Source of the DNA: an uncultured Collinsella sp.
Lineage (GTDB): Bacteria > Actinomycetota > Coriobacteriia > Coriobacteriales > Coriobacteriaceae
Direction of reading: 5' to 3'
Length of the DNA stretch: 64,000 nucleotides
Assembly: GCA_900762355.1 (NCBI GenBank)
Contig: CAAFGE010000020.1
Location: 1 to 64,000 of the forward strand
Below the pieces are notes generated by a model. The model searched no databases. It saw nothing but the letters and a program-made list of their open reading frames with translations, and was not told the DNA's origin. Shown piece after piece: positions 53,203-63,540 of the stretch (position 1 is the stretch's first letter; each line of letters starts with the position of its first letter). The position numbers and the translations under genes are program-made.

Positions 53203-56200
53203 ATGCAGGCAGATTCCGCTCAGCAGCAGGGCCTTTATCGCCCCGAATTCGACCATGATGCATGTGGCATCGGCGCGCTTGCCGATATCAACGGTGAGCG
53301 CCATCACCAGATTCTGGACGACGCACTGTCCATTCTGGTCAACTTGGAGCACCGCGGCGGCACGGGACTCGAGAAGAACACCGGCGACGGTGCCGGCATC
53401 CTGTTCCAGGTTCCGCATCACTTTTTCCGTAAAGAGGCTCAAAAGTGCGGCCAGATTCTGCCGGCAGAGGGCGACTATGGCGTGGCCATGCTGTTCTTTC
53501 CGCAGGACGACAAGGGCGTAGAGGATGCCCGTCGCGTGTTTGAGGAGGGCTGCGCCGAGGCCGGCGTGCCGCTGCTCTTTTGGCGCGAGGTGCCCGTCGA
53601 CCCGCACGACTTGGGCGAGACGGCACGCGCCTGCATGCCCACCATTCTGCAAGCCTTTCTGGGCCGCCCCGACGACACGCCCGCCGGCGATGCCTTCGAG
53701 CGTCGCCTGTACGTGTGCCGTCGCACTATCGAGAAGAAGGCCGATGCCGAGTTTGCCCTGCGCGACAAGATCTTCTACGTCTGCTCCATGAGCTCGCGCA
53801 CTATCGTGTACAAGGGCATGCTCGTCGCCACGCAGATGCGCCGCTTCTTCATCGACCTCAACGACGCCGCCGTCAAGACGGCCGTGGCGCTCGTCCACTC
53901 GCGCTACTCCACCAACACCACGCCCAGCTGGGAGCGCGCGCACCCCAACCGCTTTATCATCCATAACGGCGAGATCAACACCCTCAAGGGCAACGTCAAC
54001 TGGATTCGCGCCCGCGAGCCCAACCTGTACAGCCCCGTGCTGCAGCACGATCTTGAGCGCGTGATGCCTATCATCAACCGCGAGGGATCCGATTCCGCGA
54101 TTCTGGACAACGTGCTCGAGTTCCTGGTCATGAACGGCCGTCCGCTCACGCGTGCCGCATCCATGCTGCTACCCGAGCCGTGGGACCACAACGACAATCT
54201 GAGCGAGGAACGCCGCGCCTACGACGCCTACCAGTCCATGCTCATGGAGCCCTGGGACGGCCCGGCGGCCATCGCCTTTACCGACGGTCGCACACTGGGC
54301 GCCGCCCTCGACCGCAACGGCTTGCGCCCCGCCCGCTACTACGTGACGCGCGATGGCCGCTTTATGCTGGCAAGCGAAGTGGGCACCATCGAGGTACGCC
54401 CCGAGAACATCCTGACGAGCGGCTGCCTGGGGCCGGGCCAGATGCTCGAGGTCGATTTTGCCCGCGGGCGCGTCATCTACAACGACGAGCTGCGCGCCCG
54501 TTACGCCAAGGAAAAGCCCTACCGTGATTGGATTGCCGAGGAGACGCTGACCGTCGACGCGCTCGATGAGCCCGCCGCGCCCGCGCCCGCCGAGGACGCC
54601 GAGGTGCCCGCCGCCGTGCGTATGGCCAAGCTCGGCTACCACTGGGATGACGTCGACGAGGCCGTGCGTCCCATGGCCCAGCAGGGCAAGGCCCCGCTCG
54701 CCTCGATGGGCATCGACGCACCGCTGGCCTGCCTGTCCAAGAAGACGCGTTCGTTCTTTGACTACTTCTATCAGCTGTTCGCTCAGGTCACGAACCCGCC
54801 CATCGACGCCCTTCGCGAGCATATGGTCACTTCGACCACGCTCTACCTGGGCAACCACGGCAACCTGCTCGAGGACTCCCGTACAGCCTGCCAGCTGGTG
54901 CGCTTGGAGCGTCCGCTGCTGAGCGAGGAAGAGTTTGACCGCATCTGCGCCATCGACCGCGTGGGCTTTAAGACCCGCCGTTTCCGTGCCGTCTACCGCC
55001 GCGATGCCGGCGAGGGCGCGCTGCAGGCTGCGCTTAAGCAGCTTGCCGAGGACGTTGAGGCTGCGGTCCGCGACGGTGTGAACATCGTGGTGCTGAGCGA
55101 TCGTGCCGCTGCGGGCGAGGTGCCCGTGCCGTCGCTGCTCGCTGTGGGCTGCGTGCACAACCACCTGATCCGCGCCGGCGTGCGTACCTTTGCCGACATC
55201 GTGGTGGAGTGCGGCGATGCCGTGTCTCCGCACGACTTTGCGGCGCTGGTGGGCTACTCCGCGAGCGGCATCTATCCGTACAACGCGCATGCGTGCATTC
55301 GCGATCTGGCGGCGCGCGGCGACCTGGACGTGACGGCCGAGCAGGGCATCGACAACTACAATAAGGCCGCGACGGCGGGTATCGTCTCCATCATGTCCAA
55401 GATGGGCATCTCCACGGTGCAGAGCTACCATTCGGCGCAGATCTTCGAGGCCGTGGGCTTTACGCCCGAGTTCGTCAACGCGTACTTTGCCGGCACGGTG
55501 AGCCGTGTGGGCGGTATGGGTGTCGAGGACGTCGAGCGCGAGCAGAACGAACGCTACGACGCCGCGCTCGCCATCCTTAAGAGCCCGGCTCCCGATCAGC
55601 TGCCCACACTGGGTCTGACTAAGTGGCGCCCGCTCGGCGGCGAGGATCACCTCATCGATCCGCAGACTGTCTACTTGCTGCAGACCGCCTGCCGTGAGGA
55701 CAGCTACGACACCTTTAAGGAGTACAGCGCCCGCCTGCACCGCACCGGCCGTGCCGTGCGCCTGCGCGACCTGCTCGACTTTGATGCCAGCGGCCGCACC
55801 CCGGTTTCGCTCGACGAGGTGGAACCTGCGCTCAATATCGTCCGCCGCTTTAACACCGGCGCCATGTCGTATGGCTCCATCAGCAAAGAGGCGCACGAGT
55901 GCATGGCCATCGCCATGAACCGCCTGCACGGCCGTTCCAATTCCGGCGAGGGCGGCGAGGATCCGCGTCGCGAGACCCCACTGGCTAACGGTGACTCCAA
56001 GAACTCCGCGATCAAGCAGGTAGCAAGTGCGCGATTTGGCGTGACGAGCCGCTACCTGTGCAGCGCCTTCGAGATTCAGATCAAGATGGCCCAGGGCGCC
56101 AAGCCCGGCGAGGGCGGTCACCTGCCCGGCAAGAAGGTCTACCCCTGGATTGCCGAGGTCCGTCAGTCCACGCCCGGCATCGGCCTGATCTCGCCTCCGC

Positions 56201-57900
56201 CGCACCACGACATCTACTCCATCGAGGACCTGGCAGAGCTGATCTTTGACCTTAAGAACGCCAACCCCGGCGCGCGCGTGTCGGTCAAGCTGGTCAGCGA
56301 GGCCGGCGTCGGCACCATCGCCACTGGTGTTGCCAAGGGCGCTGCCGACAAGATTTTGATCAGCGGCCACAACGGCGGCTCGGGTGCCGCTGCTCGCGAT
56401 TCGATCTGGCACGCCGGTCTGCCGCTGGAGCTTGGCCTTGCCGAGGCCCAGCAGACGCTGCTGCAAAACGGCCTGCGCTCGCGCGTGGTGCTCGAGGCCG
56501 ACGGCAAGCTCATGGACGGCACCGATGTTGCCGTCGCCTGCCTGCTGGGTGCCGAGGAGTTTGGCTTTGCGACCATGCCGCTCATCTCCATGGGCTGCCT
56601 CATGCAGCGCGACTGCCAGCAGGATACCTGCCCGGCCGGCATCGCCACGCAAAACTGTCGCCTGCGTCGCGGCTTCCGCGGCAAGCCGGAGCACGTCGAG
56701 CACTTTATGCTCTTTGTTGCCGAGCAGCTGCGCGAGGTCATGGCGAGCCTGGGCTTCCGCACCGTCGACGAGATGGTCGGCCATCCCGAGTGCCTGCGCC
56801 AGATTGAGGTCCCGGGCAACCGCAAGGCTAACCTGCTGGATCTGTCGCCCGTGCTGGCGAGCGCGACCTGTGAGTTTGGTGCCCATATCCCGGGTGCCGA
56901 CGGCCGTCACTTCCTGCCCCAGATGGCTGCGGACAGCGAGCTCGACAAGACGCTCGACTCCACGTTGTTTGTGCCCTATACGGCCGATGCCCGTGCGCAC
57001 CTGCGTCCGATTCGCTTCCGCGCCGATATCGCCAACGTCAACCGCTGCGTGGGCACCATCTTGGGCAACGCGGTGACCAAGGCGCATCCCGAGGGCCTGC
57101 CCGCCGGCTCCATCACCATCGATTGTGATGGTTCGGCCGGTCAGAGCTTTGGCGCCTTCCTGCCGCGCGGCATTACGCTCAACGTGTGCGGCGACGCCAA
57201 CGACTACTTTGGCAAGGGCCTTTCGGGCGGCGAGGTGTCGGTGCGCCCCAACCCGCATGCGACCTACAAGTTCGACGAGAACATCATCGTGGGCAACGTT
57301 GCGTTCTTTGGCGCTACGAGTGGCCGCGGCTTCATTAACGGCCTGGCCGGCCAGCGCTTTGGCGTACGCAACTCCGGTGCCACGGTGGTGGTCGAGGGCT
57401 GCGGCAACCATGGCTGCGAGTACATGACGGGAGGTCTGGCGCTCATCCTGGGCGAGGTCGGGCAGAACTTCGCCGCCGGCATGACGGGCGGCGTGGCTTA
57501 CGTCTTTGACCAGTACGGCACGCTCGATGCCCGTGTGAACCACGAGAGCGTTGAGCTTAAAGCCCCGACGGCCGGTGAGCTGGCGCAGATTCGTGCGCTC
57601 GTCCAGGAGCACGTGGACGCGACGCAGAGCCCGCGCGGCATTAAGCTGCTCTACAGCTTTGAGACGATGAGCAAGCACTTTGTGAAGGTCATTCCGACCG
57701 AGTACGAGCGCGTGCTGGCGATTGTCGCCGCCGCCGAGGCCGTCGGCAAGACGCATGAGCAGGCCGAGGAGCTGGCGTTTGACATTGTGACCGGTCGCGC
57801 CGACGCCGCCGATGTCGCTCGCTTTGATGTGGCGGGTGGTGTCGCTGGCGCTGTGCCCGCCGCCGCCAGCTCTGTTGCTTCGACCAAGAAGGAGGCGTAA
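53203..57900 (+). CDS. gltB: Glutamate synthase large subunit
   Basis: This 1565-residue enzyme makes glutamate from glutamine and 2-oxoglutarate. The class II glutaminase domain starts after Cys21 (EFDHDACGIGALADING), implying removal of a short propeptide. The FMN/synthase core has TGAMSYGSISKEAHECMAIA and HNGGSGAAARDSIWHAG. The 3Fe-4S cysteines are in CLMQRDCQQDTCPAG, followed by the C-terminal beta-helix domain. GGGGAGGA precedes the ATG. gltD follows after 5 bases. Confidence 0.96.
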   Translation: MQADSAQQQGLYRPEFDHDACGIGALADINGERHHQILDDALSILVNLEHRGGTGLEKNTGDGAGILFQVPHHFFRKEAQKCGQILPAEGDYGVAMLFFPQDDKGVEDARRVFEEGCAEAGVPLLFWREVPVDPHDLGETARACMPTILQAFLGRPDDTPAGDAFERRLYVCRRTIEKKADAEFALRDKIFYVCSMSSRTIVYKGMLVATQMRRFFIDLNDAAVKTAVALVHSRYSTNTTPSWERAHPNRFIIHNGEINTLKGNVNWIRAREPNLYSPVLQHDLERVMPIINREGSDSAILDNVLEFLVMNGRPLTRAASMLLPEPWDHNDNLSEERRAYDAYQSMLMEPWDGPAAIAFTDGRTLGAALDRNGLRPARYYVTRDGRFMLASEVGTIEVRPENILTSGCLGPGQMLEVDFARGRVIYNDELRARYAKEKPYRDWIAEETLTVDALDEPAAPAPAEDAEVPAAVRMAKLGYHWDDVDEAVRPMAQQGKAPLASMGIDAPLACLSKKTRSFFDYFYQLFAQVTNPPIDALREHMVTSTTLYLGNHGNLLEDSRTACQLVRLERPLLSEEEFDRICAIDRVGFKTRRFRAVYRRDAGEGALQAALKQLAEDVEAAVRDGVNIVVLSDRAAAGEVPVPSLLAVGCVHNHLIRAGVRTFADIVVECGDAVSPHDFAALVGYSASGIYPYNAHACIRDLAARGDLDVTAEQGIDNYNKAATAGIVSIMSKMGISTVQSYHSAQIFEAVGFTPEFVNAYFAGTVSRVGGMGVEDVEREQNERYDAALAILKSPAPDQLPTLGLTKWRPLGGEDHLIDPQTVYLLQTACREDSYDTFKEYSARLHRTGRAVRLRDLLDFDASGRTPVSLDEVEPALNIVRRFNTGAMSYGSISKEAHECMAIAMNRLHGRSNSGEGGEDPRRETPLANGDSKNSAIKQVASARFGVTSRYLCSAFEIQIKMAQGAKPGEGGHLPGKKVYPWIAEVRQSTPGIGLISPPPHHDIYSIEDLAELIFDLKNANPGARVSVKLVSEAGVGTIATGVAKGAADKILISGHNGGSGAAARDSIWHAGLPLELGLAEAQQTLLQNGLRSRVVLEADGKLMDGTDVAVACLLGAEEFGFATMPLISMGCLMQRDCQQDTCPAGIATQNCRLRRGFRGKPEHVEHFMLFVAEQLREVMASLGFRTVDEMVGHPECLRQIEVPGNRKANLLDLSPVLASATCEFGAHIPGADGRHFLPQMAADSELDKTLDSTLFVPYTADARAHLRPIRFRADIANVNRCVGTILGNAVTKAHPEGLPAGSITIDCDGSAGQSFGAFLPRGITLNVCGDANDYFGKGLSGGEVSVRPNPHATYKFDENIIVGNVAFFGATSGRGFINGLAGQRFGVRNSGATVVVEGCGNHGCEYMTGGLALILGEVGQNFAAGMTGGVAYVFDQYGTLDARVNHESVELKAPTAGELAQIRALVQEHVDATQSPRGIKLLYSFETMSKHFVKVIPTEYERVLAIVAAAEAVGKTHEQAEELAFDIVTGRADAADVARFDVAGGVAGAVPAAASSVASTKKEA

Positions 57901-57905
57901 GTGCC

Positions 57906-59387
<1,482 letters not shown>

Positions 59388-59413
59388 GGCGGCTGTCCAC
59401 AGCTGAATCGTCA

Positions 59414-59510
59414 AGGGCTGTCCCCAACGGCCGGCCCAAAAGGAACGTCCCCAAGTGCCGGCAGCTGGGGGCGTTCCTTATGTGCCGGCATTCGGGGACA
59501 CTCCTTGCGG
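59414..59510. repeat. GGGGACGTTCC mosaic repeat downstream of gltD
   Basis: Copies of GTCCCCAA, AAGGAACGTCCCCAAG, GGGGGCGTTCCTT and GGGGACACTCCTT alternate with GTGCCGGCA, forming overlapping palindromes. The remaining 59511-59802 holds no supported gene; TTTGTCGACGT and TTCGTCGACGT are near-repeats at about 59530 and 59555. Confidence 0.7.
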
Positions 59511-59802
59511 GTTTGCGGGCGACTTTGTCATTTGTCGACGTACAAGTATTCATTCGTCGACGTTTGCGACTGTGGTGCTCTGCTGTTTCTGTGGTGGCAG
59601 CGGGCATCTGGCTCAAAATGGCGGGTCAGCTGTCTATATCTACCTGCCGTTTCTTTGCGGTGCGCATTTTCGGTCAAGCATCCCGTCAAGTGTTTGGTCG
59701 GCAGTTGGTTTGCAGCCGGAGGCCTATTTTGTCCGTGCTGACAGTGGCTGCCCACCCTCCTCGTAAGCTCAAATTGAGGTTCATCAGTTTGAGGAGGATG
59801 CC

Positions 59803-60510
59803 GTGACTGACCACGTTTTAGACCGAGCGCAGCTAGCCGAAGCCGTCGGCAACGATATTGCCGACATGGCCCATTTTTGGATGCTGCGGAAGTTCCAGTT
59901 TTTGGAGCCGGCGCGCGAACAGTTCGAGATCATTGTCGACCCGTGGCTCAGCTATTGCACCGAGCCTTCGCAAAACGAAATCATGGCCTACAACATGGCA
60001 TTTACCGATTGGCTGCTCTTCGAGCGCCCCTATCGCCATGGCAAGACGCTGCTCGAGCTGTATGTTGAAGAGCCGCCGACATCGCTTTCGCCTGCCGCGC
60101 TCAAGCGGCTCGAGCAGGTACGCGACACGCAGTATTTCTCGCGCTTTGGCATTTTGGACAAGGATCCTGCGACTGGTATGGTTGCGCTGAAGGACACGCG
60201 CGCCGACCGTCGCTTTGATGTCTACGACCCGCATATCGTGCAAAAGGAGCATTGGAGCGACGGAGCGATTGCGGTGCGCCTCGCCTGCGTCGACGATGTC
60301 TGGCTGACGGCGGGACAGCTCTATCTGTACGACATCGCGCGCCTGAGCGACACGGCAGTCGATGGGCCGGGTGCGGTGCATCCGGAGGACCTGCAGGATG
60401 GCTTTGACACCTCGTGCATCAGTTTCTTCTTGCGCCTGGTCCGCGACATCATGGGCGCCCAGGGGCGCTACGTAAAGTCGCTCAACATCTACGAGCAGGA
60501 GTGGGAGTAG
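59803..60510 (+). CDS. Hypothetical protein, 235 residues
   Basis: I do not recognise this family. The protein is soluble, acidic, with many aromatic residues: MAHFWMLRKFQFLEPAREQFE, AYNMAFTDWLLFERPYRHGKTLLEL and FGILDKDPATGMVALKDTR. The middle FDVYDPHIVQKEHWSDGAIAVRL looks like a beta-rich segment. The GTG start at 59803 has GAGGAGG about 6 bases upstream. Codon use matches its neighbours, so it is likely a real gene. It stands alone between gltD and the amidohydrolase. Confidence 0.7.
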   Translation: MTDHVLDRAQLAEAVGNDIADMAHFWMLRKFQFLEPAREQFEIIVDPWLSYCTEPSQNEIMAYNMAFTDWLLFERPYRHGKTLLELYVEEPPTSLSPAALKRLEQVRDTQYFSRFGILDKDPATGMVALKDTRADRRFDVYDPHIVQKEHWSDGAIAVRLACVDDVWLTAGQLYLYDIARLSDTAVDGPGAVHPEDLQDGFDTSCISFFLRLVRDIMGAQGRYVKSLNIYEQEWE

Positions 60511-60546
60511 GGGATGTGGCTGGTGTCGCCCTGCTGCCCTGACTTT

Positions 60547-60603
60547 GTCTCAATCTGTAACGTTTGGCGGCTGTTTGGGCCCGTAACTGTTAGAGATCGA
60601 GAC
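60547..60603. repeat. TGTAAC/GTTACA palindromic element, copy 6
   Basis: GTCTCAATCTGTAAC (60547-60561) faces TGTTAGAGATCGAGAC, ending at 60603; one base of the right arm differs from the other copies. It is the only single copy in the window. Confidence 0.75.
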
Positions 60604-60752
60604 ATTCCCCTGATGTTGCTGGGGTGGGGCTGCAACGTATTCCGTCCCCCACATCCCCTCTTCCCTCCGTTAACCGATATGCTCGACTTTAGGTCGCTGC
60701 ATTAGGTGATAATGGACAAATGTTCATGTTAATCGTGAGGGAGGAGCTCGAT

Positions 60753-62123
60753 ATGGCGTCTGCCGATCGTCCCACGTTGTTTATCAATGCGACCGTCTTG
60801 GATGGCTCGGAGCATATGGAGCCGCAGCCCGATATGGCCGTGGCCGTCGAGCGTGGCATCATCACCTGGATTGGTCCGAGCGCCGTGGCGCAGGCGCCGG
60901 CGGGCGCCGAGGTCATCGACCTGGCAGGGGCGTATCTCATGCCGGGCCTCATCAATATGCATGTGCATCTGTGCGGTTCGGGCAAACCGGTTTCGGCGGG
61001 CGATGCGGGCGCGCTGATGAAGAAGCTCGATAATCCCGTGGGGCGCGCCATCGTGCGCCATATCCTCAAGGGCAGCGCTCAGCAGCAGCTGGCAAGCGGC
61101 GTGACCACGGTGCGCGGCGCGGGCGACCCGCTGTTTGCCGATCTGGCCGTGCGCGATGCTATCGATGCCGGCAAGTATCAAGGTCCTCGCCTGGTGGCGC
61201 CGGGAACGGGCGTCACGGTGCCGGGCGGCCATGGTGCGGGCCTGTTCGCCCAGGTGGCCAACAGTCCCGCCGAGGCAGCCGAACAGGTGCGCGACCTGTA
61301 TGCGCGCGGTGCCGACGTCATTAAGCTGTTCGTGACGGGCGGCGTGTTCGATGCGACCGAGGTGGGCGAGCCGGGCGTGCTGCGTATGCCGGTGGAGGTT
61401 GCCGCGGCGGCATGCAAGGCAGCGCACGACATGGGCCTTCCGGTTATGGCCCATGTCGAGAGTACCGAGGGCGTGAAGGCCGCGCTTGAGGCCGGCGCTG
61501 ACACGATTGAGCACGGCGCTCCGTTGACACCCGAAATCTTGGAGCTGTATCGTGGCGCCGCGGGCACACAGCTCGAGGGGCGTGCGCCGAGTGTGACCTG
61601 CACTATCAGCCCGGCGCTGCCGTTTGTATTGCTCGACCCGGAAAAGACCCATTCGACCGATACACAAAAGAAGAACGGTGACATCGTGTGCTCGGGCATC
61701 ATCGAGAGCGCCCGTGCCGCACTGGAAGCTGGCGTTAAGGTGGGCCTTGGCACGGACTCGAGCTGCCCGTTCGTGACGCAGTACGACATGTGGCGTGAGG
61801 TGGCCTATTTTGCCAAGTATGTCGGCGTGGGCAACGCCTTCGCGCTGCATACGGCCACGCAGGTCAATGCCGAGCTGCTGGGGCTGGGCGGCGAGACCGG
61901 CACAATCGAGTGCGGCAAGGCCGCCGATATCCTGGTGACGCGCGAGAACCCGCTCGATGACCTGTGCGCACTGCGTGATCCGACGCACGTGATGTGTCGC
62001 GGTGATCTGGTGCGCAAGCTCAAGGTGAAGCGTATTCCCGAGGTGGACGCCGAGCTCGACGCGATTATGGCCATGCCTGCCGAGGCGTTGGCCGAGGAGC
62101 TTGCCCGCGATGGCGTGGCGTAA
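60753..62123 (+). CDS. Amidohydrolase family protein
   Basis: This 456-residue metal-dependent hydrolase is of the imidazolonepropionase/prolidase-like group. The HxH motif is in LINMHVHLCGSG (about residue 72), the carbamylated-Lys region in ADVIKLFVTGGVF, further His in MAHVESTEG and TIEHGAPL, and the catalytic Asp in GLGTDSSCPFV. No signal peptide is seen, so it is probably cytosolic. The substrate may be a dipeptide or a cyclic amide. ATG 60753 follows GGGAGGAG. Confidence 0.87.
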   Translation: MASADRPTLFINATVLDGSEHMEPQPDMAVAVERGIITWIGPSAVAQAPAGAEVIDLAGAYLMPGLINMHVHLCGSGKPVSAGDAGALMKKLDNPVGRAIVRHILKGSAQQQLASGVTTVRGAGDPLFADLAVRDAIDAGKYQGPRLVAPGTGVTVPGGHGAGLFAQVANSPAEAAEQVRDLYARGADVIKLFVTGGVFDATEVGEPGVLRMPVEVAAAACKAAHDMGLPVMAHVESTEGVKAALEAGADTIEHGAPLTPEILELYRGAAGTQLEGRAPSVTCTISPALPFVLLDPEKTHSTDTQKKNGDIVCSGIIESARAALEAGVKVGLGTDSSCPFVTQYDMWREVAYFAKYVGVGNAFALHTATQVNAELLGLGGETGTIECGKAADILVTRENPLDDLCALRDPTHVMCRGDLVRKLKVKRIPEVDAELDAIMAMPAEALAEELARDGVA

Positions 62124-62173
62124 GCGCGCGATATGGCGATGCGACAAAGGGACAATCCTTTTGTCATAATCAG

Positions 62174-62214
62174 AAAAAGCCGAGGTCCCAGTGCGAGGCC
62201 TCGGCTTTTATTTG
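62174..62214. terminator. Bidirectional terminator
   Basis: AAAGCCGAGG (62176-62185) pairs with CCTCGGCTTT (62199-62208), with A-runs before and TTATTTG after. It serves the amidohydrolase and probably the convergent minus-strand gene. Confidence 0.88.
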
Positions 62215-62230
62215 TCCCATGGTATGGCAG

Positions 62231-62704
62231 CTATGAGCGCGTCTCCATCTTGGCATGGCACTTGGGGCAGGTGACGCGGATCTTGCCTTTGCCCTTGGGA
62301 ACGGAGAGCATCTGGCCGCAGTTGGGGCACTTTAGATAGGCCGTGGTCTTGCGGCCCTTCCACATCTTCTTGGCTGTGCGCTTGGCACGTTCAAAGTCTT
62401 CCTTGCTAGTACCGGCTGCGCGCGAGGCGTTGGCCGCTGCAGCTCCGCCGCCCAAGCTAGCTACAAACTTGCCCAAGCCGGGTACGTTTGCAGTCGCGGC
62501 GACAAAGGCCTCGTTCTCCTTGTGACGTGCGTCGATATTTTTGGACAGGCCGCGCAGCACGCCAATCACGATTACGACGATGGCAATCCAGCTGAGCCAC
62601 TGGATGCGGGCTATCGATCCGATCATCGCGATGACGATGCCGGCAAAACCCATCACGATGGTGAGTTCATCGGCACCATTGCGACCCTTCATAAAGTCAT
62701 TCAT
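62231..62704 (-). CDS. Small membrane protein with C-terminal zinc ribbon
   Basis: This 157-residue protein has two membrane segments near the N-terminus (LTIVMGFAGIVIAMIGSIA and WLSWIAIVVIVIGVLRGL), a charged middle and a zinc ribbon (KCPNCGQMLSVPKGKGKI ... CPKCHAKM). Similar small proteins of unknown function occur widely in gut Gram-positives; I infer no role. ATG 62704 was chosen because GAAAGG lies upstream. Confidence 0.75.
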   Translation of the reverse strand: MNDFMKGRNGADELTIVMGFAGIVIAMIGSIARIQWLSWIAIVVIVIGVLRGLSKNIDARHKENEAFVAATANVPGLGKFVASLGGGAAAANASRAAGTSKEDFERAKRTAKKMWKGRKTTAYLKCPNCGQMLSVPKGKGKIRVTCPKCHAKMETRS

Positions 62705-62758
62705 GCAAATTGCCTTTCGTTCGATATGCTGCACGCCTTTATACCCGATTTAGAGCAA

Positions 62759-62840
62759 GGGGGACAGGTTAATCTGCACCAATGTGGTGCAAACATACCT
62801 GTCCCCGGAATACCAAGACGGTGCAAACGTACCTGTCCCC
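62759..62840. repeat. GGGACAGG palindromic repeat between the zinc-ribbon gene and csoR
   Basis: GGGGACAGGTT faces CCTGTCCCC about 45 bases later with CACC/GGTG inside, followed by a second GTGCAAACGTACCTGTCCCC half. It belongs to the same mosaic as the repeats at 28181 and 40371. Confidence 0.7.
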
Positions 62841-62850
62841 AATGCCCCAA

Positions 62851-63123
62851 TTACTTGGAGAGTTTGTCGACGACGCGTTCGATTTCGGCGAGTTTGGCGG
62901 CTTTGAGGTCTTCGTCGCCCGATTCGATTGCCGAAGTCACGCAGCCCTCGATATGCGCCTTGAGCACGTCGGCGTTAATGCGCGCGAGGAGCGCCTGTGT
63001 GGCCATGAGCTGCGTGGAAATATCGACGCAATAGCGGTCCTCCTCGACCATCCGCAAGATGCCGTCGATCTGGCCGCGTGCCGTCTTGAGCATGCGGGTC
63101 ACCGATTTGTGGTCTGCCATCAT
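62851..63123 (-). CDS. csoR: CsoR/FrmR family metal-sensing repressor
   Basis: This 90-residue protein is an all-helical DUF156 repressor: LKTARGQIDGILRMVEEDRYC with Cys, then INADVLKAHIEGCV with the His and second Cys of the copper site (C-H-C). It is at the end of the minus-strand cluster copA-copZ-csoR, so it probably represses that operon until Cu(I) binds. GAGGA lies 6 bases before the ATG. Confidence 0.92.
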   Translation of the reverse strand: MMADHKSVTRMLKTARGQIDGILRMVEEDRYCVDISTQLMATQALLARINADVLKAHIEGCVTSAIESGDEDLKAAKLAEIERVVDKLSK

Positions 63124-63171
63124 GGCGGGTCCTCGTTTCTGGTCGATGGGGTCGAATGCTTCTGGTAGCTG

Positions 63172-63393
63172 CTACGCGGCGGTCACGGACAGGGCGTGGA
63201 ACTTCTCGCCGGCGCCCTCGACAGCGGCGGCGAGCTGCTCGGCGGTCACGGTGTCGGCGCACTCCACCTGGACGGTCTGAGTCTCGTGATCGGCGTCGGC
63301 GTCGGTCACGCCGGCCACGTTGAGCAGTGCCGTCTCGACAGTGGCGTCGCAGTGGCCGCACATGAGGCCGGAAGTCTTGATTGTGTAACGCAT
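63172..63393 (-). CDS. copZ: Copper chaperone (heavy-metal-associated domain)
   Basis: This 73-residue protein is a single HMA domain with TSGLMCGHCDATVETALL (the CxxC copper site) and a ferredoxin-like fold. It passes Cu(I) to the CopA pump or CsoR in the family. ATG 63393 follows AGAGGA; a longer frame upstream runs through the hairpin and is not supported. csoR starts 48 bases further along the operon. Confidence 0.9.
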   Translation of the reverse strand: MRYTIKTSGLMCGHCDATVETALLNVAGVTDADADHETQTVQVECADTVTAEQLAAAVEGAGEKFHALSVTAA

Positions 63394-63418
63394 GGGTATT
63401 CCTCTCTGTTGTGTCGGC

Positions 63419-63512
63419 TTTCCCAGGCACCCGACCTTGACCTTCAAGCCGTCGCTCGCGTACCAAAGTACGCGTCGCTCCTCTTTCAGGTCAATCTCGG
63501 GCACCTGGAAAA
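63419..63512. repeat. 94-bp imperfect palindrome between copA and copZ
   Basis: TTTCCCAGGCACCCGA and TTGACCT (left) face AGGTCAATCTCGGGCACCTGG (right), and TCGCTCGCGTAC faces GTACGCGTCGCTC around an AAA centre. It is in the transcribed gap, so the copA-copZ mRNA would carry a long hairpin. Confidence 0.8.
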
Positions 63513-63540
63513 CCCGTTCTAAATGGACTTAATGGTTAGC

